64,000 bases of DNA from NCBI RefSeq assembly GCF_030816965.1, contig NZ_JAUSYQ010000002.1, positions 186,001-250,000 of the forward strand. The letters are read 5' to 3'. This DNA is from Streptomyces canus. GTDB taxonomy: Bacteria; Actinomycetota; Actinomycetes; Streptomycetales; Streptomycetaceae. This document shows positions 34,878 to 43,669 of the stretch, piece after piece (positions within the stretch are counted from its first letter, which is position 1; the number at the start of each line of letters is the position of its first letter). The notes below the pieces were generated by a model that did not search any database, was not told the origin of the DNA, and saw only the letters and a program-made list of their open reading frames with translations. The position numbers and the translations under genes are program-made.

Positions 34878-35361
34878 CGAGGCAATCAGGGACCCGGCGC
34901 CAACTCGTCAGCGCCGAAAGGCCGTTGGGCCTGTGTCCTAGCTAAGTGATTTGCCCGGCGGAACACTCACGCCCGTTCGAAAAAGACACCCAGCGTGCCC
35001 GCGCACAGGCACTGTGCAACCTTCAACAAGCGCCGCTAGTCACCCTCCGTGGCGCTCTGACCAGGCGTAATCCCCCCGAAGTACGTACCGAACACGCTTG
35101 CGCACACGCACGGTGTTCTGCATCACACCCCACCGCACCGCCGGAGCCCGTTCCCGCGCACGCAGCCATCGGACGCTGCCCGCGCTGTTCGGATAGCGGA
35201 AGACGTGGTCTGTGAACGTCACGATCTGCGTAAGGGGGGACGGTCCAGGGGGCGTCTGCTGCCGCAGGTACAGGTGGCGACCCATGCCGCCGAGGAGACC
35301 GACGTCCAACCACTACGCCCACCAGCCCCGTCCGACCTGCTGGGCGCGGTGGCCGTCCAGC
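34878..35361. other. Gene-free region between divergent sigma and secreted-protein genes
   Basis: No gene is recognised. It must contain the promoters of the leftward sigma operon and the rightward secreted-protein gene. TAGCTA at about 34940-34945 is a possible -10 element for the sigma operon. A short part is relatively A/T-rich around 34935-35000. Confidence 0.35.
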
Positions 35362-35694
35362 ATGATGCACCGCTTGGCTGGTCTGTCGGCGGCGCTGTTC
35401 GCCACCGGCGGGCCGGCGCCGGCCGCCGTTCCCTCCTCCGACGGGCCCGGCGCCCGGATCGTCGCGCTCCCTCCGGCGCCCGGGACAGTAGGGCCGGCAG
35501 TGTCGGTGTCGGCCAAGGCTGCGTGCGGCGCTTCGCCGACGACGTCTCCGGCAGTCCGGACCGAGCACGGGCCTCCGGGGTCCACATACGTCTGTGACGC
35601 GGGCACTCTGTGCACCAACGTCTGGGATCCGACGACGAGCGACCGGAAGACCCTCTTCTTCTACAGCTGCAACCGTTACCACCTCTCCGACTGA
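35362..35694 (+). CDS. Small secreted protein, probably truncated
   Basis: About 110 residues: MMHRLAGLSAALFATGGPAP is a plausible signal peptide, followed by a low-complexity Ala/Pro linker. A C-terminal cysteine-containing motif comes next (YVCDAGTLCTNVWDPTTSD, then RKTLFFYSCNRYHLSD). Relatives recalled from Streptomyces continue past this CxRYxLSxW block with about 20-30 more residues. Here a TGA falls where Trp would be expected, so the protein looks prematurely stopped. It may still be secreted as a short form. No strong ribosome-binding site is seen before the start. Confidence 0.5.
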   Translation: MMHRLAGLSAALFATGGPAPAAVPSSDGPGARIVALPPAPGTVGPAVSVSAKAACGASPTTSPAVRTEHGPPGSTYVCDAGTLCTNVWDPTTSDRKTLFFYSCNRYHLSD

Positions 35695-35759
35695 CCTTCG
35701 AGCGCGATGTGCTGATCTCCTCCTCACACGCGGGCACGCGCGCTCGTCCGGATGAAACC

Positions 35760-35790
35760 GCGCAGCCCGGACGGTTCATCCGGGCTGCGC
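35760..35790 (+). terminator. Strong hairpin terminator
   Basis: GCGCAGCCCGGA (35760-35771) and TCCGGGCTGCGC (35779-35790) form a perfect 12-bp stem with a seven-base loop. It lies 65 bases after the stop of the small secreted-protein gene. The distance would also suit an originally longer gene. Confidence 0.7.
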
Positions 35791-36507
35791 CGCGTTCACC
35801 GCGCGCTGTCGTGGAGGCGTACGCCGCACCGGAGGGCAGCGGTCAACTCCCATGGGAACGCAGCAGCGTCCCCTCCAAACCGTGCCGGTGAGGAGTCAGC
35901 GGCGTCGCACGGGTCCCCCTGGGCTGACCTCGATGCCAGGACTCTGTCGTCAGATGCGGCGCTCATCGTCGTCCGGCTCGGCCGGCAGGGTGGGCCGGGG
36001 GCCCTCGTCGGGCACAACGGCGCGCCGCCGTTGACGGTCCGTGGACCAGGCTCTCGCCGGCCCCGCCGACCGTACCCGGCCATGGAGTCCGGTCTCGAAC
36101 AAGGCAGAGCTGAGAGCGAAGATGTGCGTACGGACGCTCTCTCGTCACGCGCTCCCACCCGCGGATTACCCGGTCACCTGACGCCGCTGGTTACTGACGT
36201 TGTTGGCGTGATGTCGTCAAGGCGAGGCCGGTTTCAGCGAGACATCCATCGATGATGTGGCTCCGGTATGGGATCTCACGGGGGCACCTTCACATGGTCG
36301 TGCGCGGCCGTGGTCGCCCACGTCGACAGGCAGTCTGTCCCCGAGATGCACCGACGGCACCACGTGTCGCGGATGCTGTCGGTGCACGCGATGTGGCCGG
36401 GTCGACGTCGCAGGACGCACAGCGATGAGCTTGCGATCCAGGCCACCCTGAACGGCGAACGGTTCGGACGGGCTGGGGTAGGCCGGTCCGAGCCGTCGCT
36501 GTTCCTG
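35791..36507. other. Long gene-free stretch
   Basis: About 700 bases in which no frame resembles a known protein and no hairpin or repeat stands out. It may be worn-out coding DNA. The next gene, the FtsX-like permease, ends at its right edge, reading toward it. Confidence 0.35.
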
Positions 36508-38805
36508 CTATTCGTTGCGTGCCGTTTCGGGTCCCGTGATCCGCCTGAGCAGCGGCATCGTGGATGCGATGACCCCCAGTGAGGCGACGAGCCCGGTGAA
36601 CACGATGGCGTAGTACTGGATTCCCGGTGCCCGGATCGAGTAGCTGAACTGTGCCTGTACGAACAGCTGGGCAGCCAGGAAGCCCATGCCGATCGCCACC
36701 ACGGCGACCACCAGGAGCGGGACCGCGCTCTCCAGAAGCACCACCCGCCGCAGCACCCCGAGCTGTGTGCCCGTCAGTCGCAGCAGGCTGAAGGGGCGCT
36801 TGCGGTCGCGCAGCCCCCCGGCCACGCTCACCGCCAGGCTGCATCCGGCGATGGGGAAGCTGACCAGGATGACCACGTTGGCCAGTTGCTGGTATCCGGC
36901 GAGCTGTGCGCCACTTTCGGCATGGACCTCGCGGACGGTCCAAGGGACGTCGCGGTCGGGATACGTGTTCGCGAGGATGGTGCGCGCCCGTTCGATCGCC
37001 GACGTCGACCCGTTGGTGGCCACGACGATCTCCTGCACCGGGAGGCGTGCGAGGCGCTGGGCGGAGATGTCGACGGCGGGCCATGCCGCGGGCCAGTGCT
37101 GCCAGTAGTAGGTGCCGAAGCTGCCGTAGTTCTGGGTGACCGACGCCGCTTGGGCTCCTGCGGCGCATGATCCGTGGGCGGGCATCCTCGCGAGCTCCGT
37201 GCACGAGGCCAGGCCGGCGATCGGCGGGCTCCCGGTACCTCGGGGGCCGTGATAGGCAGGGTCCGTGGTGCCGAGCGGGTTCGTGTGGATCATCAGAACG
37301 CCTGTGACACCCGGTACGGAGTTCAGGTCGCCGAGCGCAGCCTTGGAGAGCGGGGCCACGCCGCCGATCTGACGCCCGGTAGCGGAGTCGAAGCCCTGTA
37401 CGTAGTTGGCGTCCAAGGCGCCGGCGACCGCCCGGTCAGCCTGCGGGATGCTGCGCTCGGCGTTCAGCGAGCCGATGATCCCGACGGCCGCGCTGGTGAC
37501 GCACAGGGCGAGGACCAGCCCGCTGACCGCGCGGAAGCCGGCCTTCGGGTCGTCCGCGAGCCGCCGGCCCGCGACGAGCAGCGCGGCGCGGCTGGTCTGC
37601 CGGGCCAGCAGGCGTGCCCCGGCCATGGTCAGCCAGGGGCCGGCGATGACGAGTCCGGTCAGGACCAGCAGGATTCCCGGGACGAAGACCCAGATCTGCC
37701 CGTTGGTGCTCCTGGGCACCCGGCCGATGGTGTACGAGAGTTCGGCGATGCCGACGGCCAGGGGGATCAGCCGGTAGGCCCGCGGCGGGCGTGGCGTGAT
37801 GCGCCGGGTGACCCCGAGCGGGGAGACCTGCACGCGGCGCAGGGCGATCCGGGCGGCGATGGCGGCCCCCACGGGGACGGCGACGGCGACGAGCAGGATG
37901 TCGCCGGTCCGCAGCGTGAGGTCGTCGGCGAAGTACGGCGTACTCGTGAGGTCGACCAAGGCCAGCTGCGTACGGAACACGTAGAAGAGGCCGAAGCCGA
38001 CGACCGTGCCGATGACCGCGGCGACCGTCGATTCGACGGCCGAAATCATGGAGACCTGCCGGGGCGTGGCACCCACCAGGCGCATGGCGGCGAAGCGCTG
38101 TTCACGGCGGGCGGCTGCCAGCCGGGTGGCCGTGCCGATGAGGATGAGCACGGGGAAGATCAAGGCAGTGCCCGCCACTGAGAGGATGAGCTTGATGCCG
38201 TTGTCGTCGATGCCCGCCCTCACCGTGCAGTTCGTGCCGTTGCAGCTGCTGGGGGCGACGGTGGTGATCGAGGTGACCCGGGTGGCGTCGTGCTGCTTCG
38301 CGAGCTGGCCCGGACGGTGGCCAACGACGACGACCAGGGAGTCGGGACCTGGGAGCGCCGCGTCGCCGACCGTGCCGATCTGGCGGCCGGGGTAGCGGTC
38401 GGCGAGTTCGGCGGCCGGGGTGGAGTGCAGAAGCCTGCTGAGGGCCGGTGACGCGTAGAACTCGCCCGGCCCGGGAAGGCGTGAAAGGCCAGGTGGGACC
38501 GGGGAGTTCGGGCCGGTGGCCGCGACATCGACGCGGCCGATGGTTTTGCCGTCGAAGTGGTCCGCCCTGAGCAGCCACCACAGCGGATCGGTGTCCGCCT
38601 GCGCCGCCGACTGACTCGAGGTGCTCGTGCCAGAGCCGGTGTTGAGCCAGGCGTTGCGGCTGTTCTGGGTGGCGGTGGCGTTGATGGCCGCCAGGATGCT
38701 CAGCAGCAGTCCGACCCCGAGGGCGACGGCGGCCACGATGACGGCCAGGCGGGCGGCGGCCTCCCTGCCACCGCTCACGGTGAGGCGCAGGCCGAGGCGG
38801 ATCAC
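36508..38805 (-). CDS. FtsX-like ABC transporter permease
   Basis: This 765-residue protein has the two-module MacB/FtsX layout: an N-terminal helix (AVIVAAVALGVGLLLSILAA), a large extracytoplasmic domain, then three helices with TRLAAARREQRFAAMRLVG and ATPRQVSMISAVESTVAA. A second extracytoplasmic domain follows, and a last helix group containing LRDRKRPFSLLRLTGTQLG and VLRRVVLLESAVPLLVV. These L-R-L-x-G-A/T-x-x-x coupling helices are typical. It forms an exporter or mechanotransmission complex with the upstream ATPase. GTG 38805 overlaps the ATPase stop as GTGA; the longer frame reads antisense-like sequence. Confidence 0.9.
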   Translation of the reverse strand: MIRLGLRLTVSGGREAAARLAVIVAAVALGVGLLLSILAAINATATQNSRNAWLNTGSGTSTSSQSAAQADTDPLWWLLRADHFDGKTIGRVDVAATGPNSPVPPGLSRLPGPGEFYASPALSRLLHSTPAAELADRYPGRQIGTVGDAALPGPDSLVVVVGHRPGQLAKQHDATRVTSITTVAPSSCNGTNCTVRAGIDDNGIKLILSVAGTALIFPVLILIGTATRLAAARREQRFAAMRLVGATPRQVSMISAVESTVAAVIGTVVGFGLFYVFRTQLALVDLTSTPYFADDLTLRTGDILLVAVAVPVGAAIAARIALRRVQVSPLGVTRRITPRPPRAYRLIPLAVGIAELSYTIGRVPRSTNGQIWVFVPGILLVLTGLVIAGPWLTMAGARLLARQTSRAALLVAGRRLADDPKAGFRAVSGLVLALCVTSAAVGIIGSLNAERSIPQADRAVAGALDANYVQGFDSATGRQIGGVAPLSKAALGDLNSVPGVTGVLMIHTNPLGTTDPAYHGPRGTGSPPIAGLASCTELARMPAHGSCAAGAQAASVTQNYGSFGTYYWQHWPAAWPAVDISAQRLARLPVQEIVVATNGSTSAIERARTILANTYPDRDVPWTVREVHAESGAQLAGYQQLANVVILVSFPIAGCSLAVSVAGGLRDRKRPFSLLRLTGTQLGVLRRVVLLESAVPLLVVAVVAIGMGFLAAQLFVQAQFSYSIRAPGIQYYAIVFTGLVASLGVIASTMPLLRRITGPETARNE

Positions 38806-39500
38806 GAGGTGAGCCGTTCGACGAACAGCGGCGTCACCTTGCCGTCGCGGACGATGACTTCGCGGTTCGCGTAGGCGGCCACCCGCGGCTCGTGGGTGAC
38901 GAGGACGACGGTGGTGCCCTCCTCCCGTACGGAGGCCACCAGCAGGTCCATCACGTGCTCGCCGGTGAGCGAGTCGAGCGAGCCGGTCGGCTCGTCGGCG
39001 AACAGCACCTCGGGCCGGGAGACCAGGGCGCGGGCCAGGGCGACACGCTGCGCCTGGCCGCCGGAGAGTTCGCCGGACCGGCGCCCCTCGAGGCCCTCCA
39101 GGCCGAGCCGCCCGAACCACGATCGGGCCTCGGCCAGCGCGCTCGCCCTGCGGGACTTGGCGAGCAGGAGCGGCAGGGCGACGTTCTCCTCGGCGGTCAG
39201 CTCGGGGACGAGCTGACCGAACTGGAAGACGAAGCCGAACCGGTCCCGGCGCAGCGTGCTGCGTTCGGGCTCGCCCTGGGTGTCGATGCGGCGGCCGTCG
39301 AACCAGATCTCGCCGGAGTCGGGTACGAGGATCCCGGCCAGGCAGTGCAACAGCGTGGACTTGCCGGAGCCACTCGGGCCGGTGACTGCAAGGATCTCGC
39401 CCGCACGGGCGCAGAGGTTCGCACCCTGCAGCGCGGGCGTCTGCCCGAACGACAGGACAGCATCCCGCGCTTCCACGAGGAAGCCATCGTCCGGACTCAT
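38802..39500 (-). CDS. ABC transporter ATP-binding protein (MacB/LolD type)
   Basis: This 232-residue protein has Walker A GPSGSGKSTLLHCLAG at about 40-55, a Q-loop in FVFQFGQLVPELTAEEN, the signature LSGGQAQRVALARAL, Walker B VLFADEPTGSLD and the H-loop VTHEPRVA. These are the features of the LolD/MacB ATPases that pair with FtsX-like permeases. ATG 39500 overlaps the PadR stop as ATGA, and its stop overlaps the permease start, so PadR, ATPase and permease form one tightly coupled operon. Confidence 0.93.
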   Translation of the reverse strand: MSPDDGFLVEARDAVLSFGQTPALQGANLCARAGEILAVTGPSGSGKSTLLHCLAGILVPDSGEIWFDGRRIDTQGEPERSTLRRDRFGFVFQFGQLVPELTAEENVALPLLLAKSRRASALAEARSWFGRLGLEGLEGRRSGELSGGQAQRVALARALVSRPEVLFADEPTGSLDSLTGEHVMDLLVASVREEGTTVVLVTHEPRVAAYANREVIVRDGKVTPLFVERLTS

Positions 39501-40021
39501 GAGCGCACCTCCGCTGTCAGAGCGGCGAGCCGTGCCACGGTCTGATCCATCCACCGCAGATCGGCCTCCAGGTGGAATACACCGTGATCGGCCAGCAGTG
39601 AGTCGATCGTGCTGCCGGTGCGGCGCAGTTCGGTCAGCTCCCGCATCCGCTCCATGTGGGCGGCTCGCTGGATGTCGAGGTACACGCGGGGGTCGCGATC
39701 CAGCAGCACCGCCAGTACGACCTTGGTGAACAGCACCGTCTGCAGGTGCGGTTCGCCCGCGACCGGCTCGGTCAGCCAGCTCTCGACCTGCGTGACCCCC
39801 AGCTCGGTGATCACGTAGCGCTTCCGGTCCGGCCCCGACCCGGGTCCGGTCTCGCCGACCTCGACCTTCCCGTCACGGGCGAGGCGCCCCAGGGTCGAGT
39901 AGACCTGCCCGGCGGGCAGCGGTTTGCCCCGGCCGAAATAGGTGTCGTAGTCGCGCTTGAGGTCGTAGCCGTGGCTCGACTCCCGTTCAAGGAGTCCGAG
40001 GAGTGCCAGAGGGACAGTCAT
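39497..40021 (-). CDS. PadR-family transcriptional repressor
   Basis: This 174-residue protein has an N-terminal winged-helix (LALLGLLERESSHGYDLKRD, PLPAGQVYSTLGRLARDGKV and RYVITELGVTQVESWL) and a C-terminal helical dimerisation part typical of PadR/Vir-type regulators. It is the first gene of the exporter operon and most likely represses the operon in the absence of an unknown ligand, as PadR proteins commonly do for drug exporters. The ATG at 40021 lies seven bases after the -10 box, so the message may be leaderless; tandem sites in the promoter suit autorepression. Confidence 0.92.
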   Translation of the reverse strand: MTVPLALLGLLERESSHGYDLKRDYDTYFGRGKPLPAGQVYSTLGRLARDGKVEVGETGPGSGPDRKRYVITELGVTQVESWLTEPVAGEPHLQTVLFTKVVLAVLLDRDPRVYLDIQRAAHMERMRELTELRRTGSTIDSLLADHGVFHLEADLRWMDQTVARLAALTAEVRS

Positions 40022-40023
40022 AC

Positions 40024-40058
40024 CTCAGTATCTACACTCAGTATCTAGTCGACGTCAA
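40024..40058 (-). promoter_or_regulatory. Promoter and tandem operator of the PadR-ABC operon
   Basis: On the minus strand, TTGACG (40053-40058) and TAGATA (40029-40034) are spaced by 18 bases and end seven bases before the ATG. An 11-base direct repeat TAGATACTGAG occurs twice (40024-40034 and 40037-40047), once in the spacer and once over the -10. This is the natural place for PadR binding. Confidence 0.72.
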
Positions 40059-40293
40059 CGGACGGCTCGACCCGGTACCAGGCTGGGCGGGTCGGCGCGA
40101 TCACCTTTAGGCACAGCTCGCACCGAGCGTTTTCACCTTGCGGTTGCAGGTCACAGGGGCGGGCGAGCAGGGCCGTCAGGAGCGACGTGGCGTGCCGTGC
40201 GGGCAGGCGGAGCTCTATTCGGATCCGCCTCAACGCACGGCGCCCATAGCGGGCTGCCGAACGCGCCTCGGCGTCTCCTGTGGTCCTGCGCAA
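40045..40293 (-). CDS. Possible small hypothetical protein
   Basis: An 82-codon frame encodes a basic protein with RRIRIELRLPARHATSLLTA near the middle and a CELC pair. Third positions favour G/C. It ends inside the PadR promoter, which argues against a stable separate gene, and no ribosome-binding site was confirmed. It resembles no family I recognise, so it is reported with low confidence. Confidence 0.25.
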   Translation of the reverse strand: MRRTTGDAEARSAARYGRRALRRIRIELRLPARHATSLLTALLARPCDLQPQGENARCELCLKVIAPTRPAWYRVEPSVDVD

Positions 40294-40554
40294 CCCGTCA
40301 ACGGAGGGCGGAACGGGGGCCGGGACCTTGGGCCAGTGGCGCTGTCAGCGGCACAGCTTGGCCGTCAGCTGCAGGCCGCACCCTTGATCAGCAGCCCGCA
40401 CCAGAACGTGTCGCGCCGGTGACGACGCCGGAAGGCGTCCAGCTCAACTGACTCCAGCGGCAGCACCGCCGTACACAGCGGCAGGCGCAGGAGGGCTCCA
40501 GCCTCTCGCCGGTCCATTCCTGGCACCCGCCGCCTTCCTGGTCCCCTGAACGCA
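40294..40554. other. Gene-free stretch
   Basis: No gene, repeat or RNA feature was recognised in these bases; they lead into the IS5-like remnant. Confidence 0.35.
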
Positions 40555-40752
40555 GTGGATCAAGGAACCGATCGCGCCTACCAAGGCGCCGGCGCCACCG
40601 TCCGCACTCCCTACTACGGCCACCGCACACTCCAGTACAACCGCGACCACGCCCGTCTCCGCGCTCCAGGCGAACGCGCCTTCGCCCGCCTGAAGTCCGC
40701 CGCATCGGCAGAATGGTCGCAGCAGTCCACACCTTCCTCACCTGCGAATAGG
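40555..40752 (+). mobile_element. IS5-like transposase C-terminal remnant with internal deletion
   Basis: The frame reads DRAYQGAGATVRTPYYGH, then YNRDHARLRAPGERAFARLK, the C-terminal end of IS5-type DDE transposases. After LKS the usual WRLL segment is missing. The sequence resumes one frame away as RRIGRMVAAVHTFLTCE and a TAG. The deletion and frame change show that it is inactive. Confidence 0.65.
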
Positions 40753-40827
40753 CAGGATGAAAGAAGCTCACTCAGGCAGGCCGTTCTCGTAGAGTGGCTC
40801 GCCGGTACCAACCAGGGGGAATCCAAC

Positions 40828-41187
40828 GTGACCGAAGCTACTCAGGACACCGCTGCGGCGGGCGCTGCTCGCAACACGCCTGCTCGGATCAGCATCTGGG
40901 CCGCCTCTCTGGGCGTCGGTCTGATCGTGGGCATCTTCATGACGCCGATGTTGTGGCTGCTGTACGGCGGTTGGTACACGTTTCTGGTGTTCGTGTTTGG
41001 TGTTGTCGCGGTCCCCGCCGGACACCTCGGCCGCCGTCGGGGCAAGCACCTGGGCGGCCGCGACCGCGGCGTCGCGTTGCTCGGTATCGTGACCGGTTGG
41101 GTCCTGATCTTCTGCAGTCTGCTGCTGGTCCTGGCCTACGCAGGACTACTCGCGGGGCTGGCGTACCTCGCCGACTTCACTTCATGA
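40828..41187 (+). CDS. Small DUF4190-like membrane protein
   Basis: This 119-residue protein has a polar N-terminus and three hydrophobic stretches (IWAASLGVGLIVGIFMTPML, WYTFLVFVFGVVAVPAGHLG and LLGIVTGWVLIFCSLLLVLA). The GHLGRRRGK-x-RDRGVALLGIVTGW pattern is that of DUF4190-type proteins (compare GHIALRRI-x-RGMAIAGLVLGW). The function is not known. GTG 40828 has AGGGGGA at seven bases. The frame upstream belongs to the IS5 remnant, so the gene starts right after it, and its promoter may lie in the remnant. Confidence 0.75.
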   Translation: MTEATQDTAAAGAARNTPARISIWAASLGVGLIVGIFMTPMLWLLYGGWYTFLVFVFGVVAVPAGHLGRRRGKHLGGRDRGVALLGIVTGWVLIFCSLLLVLAYAGLLAGLAYLADFTS

Positions 41188-41515
41188 GCAGGAGCCAGGG
41201 CTGATGCCTTCTCAGTGGGCGACTCGCGGATGGCCAGGCCCCGCAAGGTCTGGACGTTGCTCCTGCGGCAGGTCGCGGACCAGCTCTACGGTGATCTCGA
41301 TCTCGGTGCCGCTCATGCGACGTCACAGTTGTGAGGCGGCAAGTGGAGCGGCTCTCGCTCTCCGGACCATCTCGATTCCTCTGGCATCACTGATGCGACC
41401 CCAGTACTCCTCCTGAGGCCGACATGACGTAACGGTGGCCGTTGGATCTTCAAGGCTGTGAGCACGATCGGGAGCGGCCAGGAACCGAACTGATGCAGCA
41501 CACGTCTCCCGCACC
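41188..41515. other. Gene-free stretch, possible truncated gene start
   Basis: Only a short minus-strand frame from ATG 41316 (MSGTEIEITVELVRDLPQEQ followed by about 14 residues) looks protein-like, and it stops after 34 codons. It could be the stub of a lost gene. Nothing else is recognised. Confidence 0.25.
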
Positions 41516-42303
41516 ATGATCTCCAACGAGCGCCAAGAGCAGGCGAGTTCCACCGTGCTCACCGTGCCGTCAGCGGAGACTGTGGATCCGCCGAAGGTCA
41601 ACGACTACAACAGCTTCGCCGAGGCGTACGCGGCCGAAATCGAAACCAACCTCATCAACGCCTCCTACGAGCGGCCCGCGATGCTGGCCCTCGCCGGAGA
41701 TGTGGCCGGCCGGCGGATCCTCGACGCCGGCTGCGGCTCCGGTCCCCTGTTCGCGGCGCTGCGCGACCGTGGCGGCTTGGTGAGCGGCTTCGACGCGAGT
41801 GCCGGGATGCTGGAGCTGGCCCGGCGGCGGCTCGGCGACGGTGCGGACCTGCAGGTGGCCGAACTGGGCAGCCCGCTTCCCTACTCTGATGACACGTTCG
41901 ACATGTAGTCGCCTCCCTGGTGCTGCACTACCTGGAGGGCTGGGGGCCGGCACTGGCCGAGTTGCGACGGGTACTCAAGCCCGGCGGTCGGCTGATCGCG
42001 TCCGTCGACCATCCCTTTGCCATCGACCTCATGCACCGCCGGGCCGACCGCGAGGCGGAGTACCAGTACTTCGACACCACCAACTGGACCGAAGAGTGGA
42101 CCATGGGCGGCCATACCGCCCTGATGAGGATCTGGCACAGGCCGCTGCACGCGATGATCGAGGCGTTCACCGGTGCCGGTTTCCGGATCACGGTCATCAG
42201 CGAGCCGGAGCCGGATCCAGCCGCCCGCGAGTTGTTCCCCGAAGCCATCGCGGCCGAGCCGCGCTTCCTTTGCTTCCTGTTCTTCGTCCTACAGGCCGAC
42301 TAG
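41516..42303 (+). pseudogene. SAM-dependent methyltransferase broken by one frameshift
   Basis: The first part (to TAG at 41906-41908) has YNSFAEAYAAEIETNLINAS, then RRILDAGCGSGPLFAALRDR, GFDASAGMLELARRRL and PLPYSDDTFDM. The second part, in the next frame from about 41907, continues exactly where expected: VVASLVLHYLEGWGPALAEL, RRVLKPGGRLIASVDHPF and a C-terminal SEPEPDPAARELFPEA domain. A single missing base after the ATG of DTFDM is enough to explain the break. Apart from this, all class I motifs are intact. It could be a recent pseudogene or a sequencing error. Confidence 0.8.
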
Positions 42304-42354
42304 CGCCCGACCGGGACCGTTCACCGGGGAAGACTGCCAAGTAGTCTCCTGATC

Positions 42355-42675
42355 ATGACCGTTGGCGAGGTTCTCGTCTCGGTGCGCAAGTTCGACGGCC
42401 GCCCGCATCGGCACCGTCCGATGGCCCGTCCTCGCGAGGACGAGCAAGGCGTGCGGCTGGGTGCGCAGGTCGGTACGGTCTACAGCAAAGGCGATGTGGG
42501 CCCTGTCTGCACAACTGAGGAGCCGCGGATCATGCTCTTTCCCCGCGATGCCTGGTGGACCGCGCAGGTCACCATGGTCGACCTGGACTTGATCCGCTGC
42601 GTCGTGGCCCGAAACCCGTGGTCGACTTCAGCGCCTGACCCGGAATCTGTTCATATTTCCTCGGGAGGGACATGA
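42355..42675 (+). pseudogene. DUF402 protein with internal deletion
   Basis: The 106-codon frame begins like DUF402 proteins: VSVRKFDGRPHRHRPMARPR, GVRLGAQVGTVYSKGDVGPV and RIMLFPRDAWWTA. Relatives then continue through a nucleotide-phosphate-binding stretch with conserved acidic residues before the block GEVTMVDLDLDVV. Here WWTA joins directly to QVTMVDLDL, losing roughly 25-30 residues, and the C-terminus differs. It is probably inactive. Its TGA overlaps the start of the S51 peptidase gene, so it may still serve translational coupling. Confidence 0.6.
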
Positions 42676-43349
42676 TGAAGCTTCTCCTCACGGACTCCGG
42701 TATCAAGAACGGGAGCATCCAGGCTGCGCTGGTATCCCTCCTGGGTAAGCCCATCGCCGAGTGCAGCGCCCTGTGCATCCCCACTGCGGGGTACGGGGCC
42801 CCGGACGCCGACCCGGGCGGCCCGTGGCGATTCATCAGCGGACGATCCCCCCACCCCATGACCGATCTGGGGTGGAAGTCGGTGGGCGTGCTGGAACTTA
42901 CCGCGCTGCCCAGCCTCGAGAAGGCGCACTGGGTCTCTTGGGTCCGGGAAGCCGACGTCCTGCTGGTCAATGGCGGTGACGCGCTGTACCTGTGCCACTG
43001 GATGCGGGAGTCCGGGCTGGCTGATCTGCTGCCGTCGCTGCCCGACACGGTCTATGTGGGACTCAGCGCCGGGAGCATGGTGATGACCCCCCGCGTCGGG
43101 CAGGACTTTGTGGGCTGGAGGCCGCCCACCGGCGACGACAGCACGCTGGGACTGGTTGATTTCTCGATCTTCCCGCACCTGGATCACCCGGCTTGCCCGG
43201 AGAACACCATGGCCGCGGCAGAACGATGGGCGGCTCAGATCGGGCGGCCCGCGTACGCCATAGACGAGCAGACCGCCATCAAGGTAGCCGACGGCGCCGT
43301 CGAAGTGGTCTCCGAGGGCCACTGGAAGTTGCTCAACCCGACCTCATGA
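42675..43349 (+). CDS. Peptidase S51 (dipeptidase E-like)
   Basis: This 224-residue protein has a type-1 glutamine-amidotransferase-like fold. LLVNGGDALYLCHWMRESG is near residues 96-114, and the nucleophile elbow YVGLSAGSMVM carries Ser131. DFSIFPHLDHP follows, with an equivalent of the family's His. Dipeptidase E relatives cleave Asp-X dipeptides; the substrate here is not proven. ATG codons lie at 42672 and 42675. GGGAGG is five bases before the second, which was chosen. Either overlaps the TGA of the DUF402 frame, so the two are coupled. Confidence 0.85.
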   Translation: MKLLLTDSGIKNGSIQAALVSLLGKPIAECSALCIPTAGYGAPDADPGGPWRFISGRSPHPMTDLGWKSVGVLELTALPSLEKAHWVSWVREADVLLVNGGDALYLCHWMRESGLADLLPSLPDTVYVGLSAGSMVMTPRVGQDFVGWRPPTGDDSTLGLVDFSIFPHLDHPACPENTMAAAERWAAQIGRPAYAIDEQTAIKVADGAVEVVSEGHWKLLNPTS

Positions 43350-43438
43350 AGCCCCCCGGCGCGTTGCACGGCAGCCGAGCGGAGGGTGGCGCATCAGCAA
43401 GACGACGGGGTCCTCCCATGGTGGCTTGTTCGGTCTGC

Positions 43439-43669
43439 TCACTCCGGGTCAACGGTGACCGTCGTTCCCGTGGTCACGGGCGTCTCGCCAGCCCCAGACG
43501 GCGTCTCGACGACGTCATCGTTCTCGGTGCTGCCGCCGCTCACTGCGCCTGTCTTCTCGGTGGGGTCGTTCGTGACGTCCCTCTCCTTCTGCCGCCTCTT
43601 CAGGGCGAGTTCGCTGGCCATCTTCTCGGAGTACAGCCTCATCTCAGCCTCTGTCCGGTGCTCGAACAT
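43439..43669 (-). CDS. Small hydrophilic hypothetical protein
   Basis: This 76-residue protein begins MFEHRTEAEMRLYSEKMASE and is a charged helix at first (LALKRRQKERDV), then a Thr/Gly/Glu-rich low-complexity tail. It has no membrane helix or enzymatic motif and resembles no family I know. The frame has an ATG at 43681 as well, but GGAGG lies six bases before the ATG at 43669 inside that extension, so the shorter start is preferred. Confidence 0.55.
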   Translation of the reverse strand: MFEHRTEAEMRLYSEKMASELALKRRQKERDVTNDPTEKTGAVSGGSTENDDVVETPSGAGETPVTTGTTVTVDPE

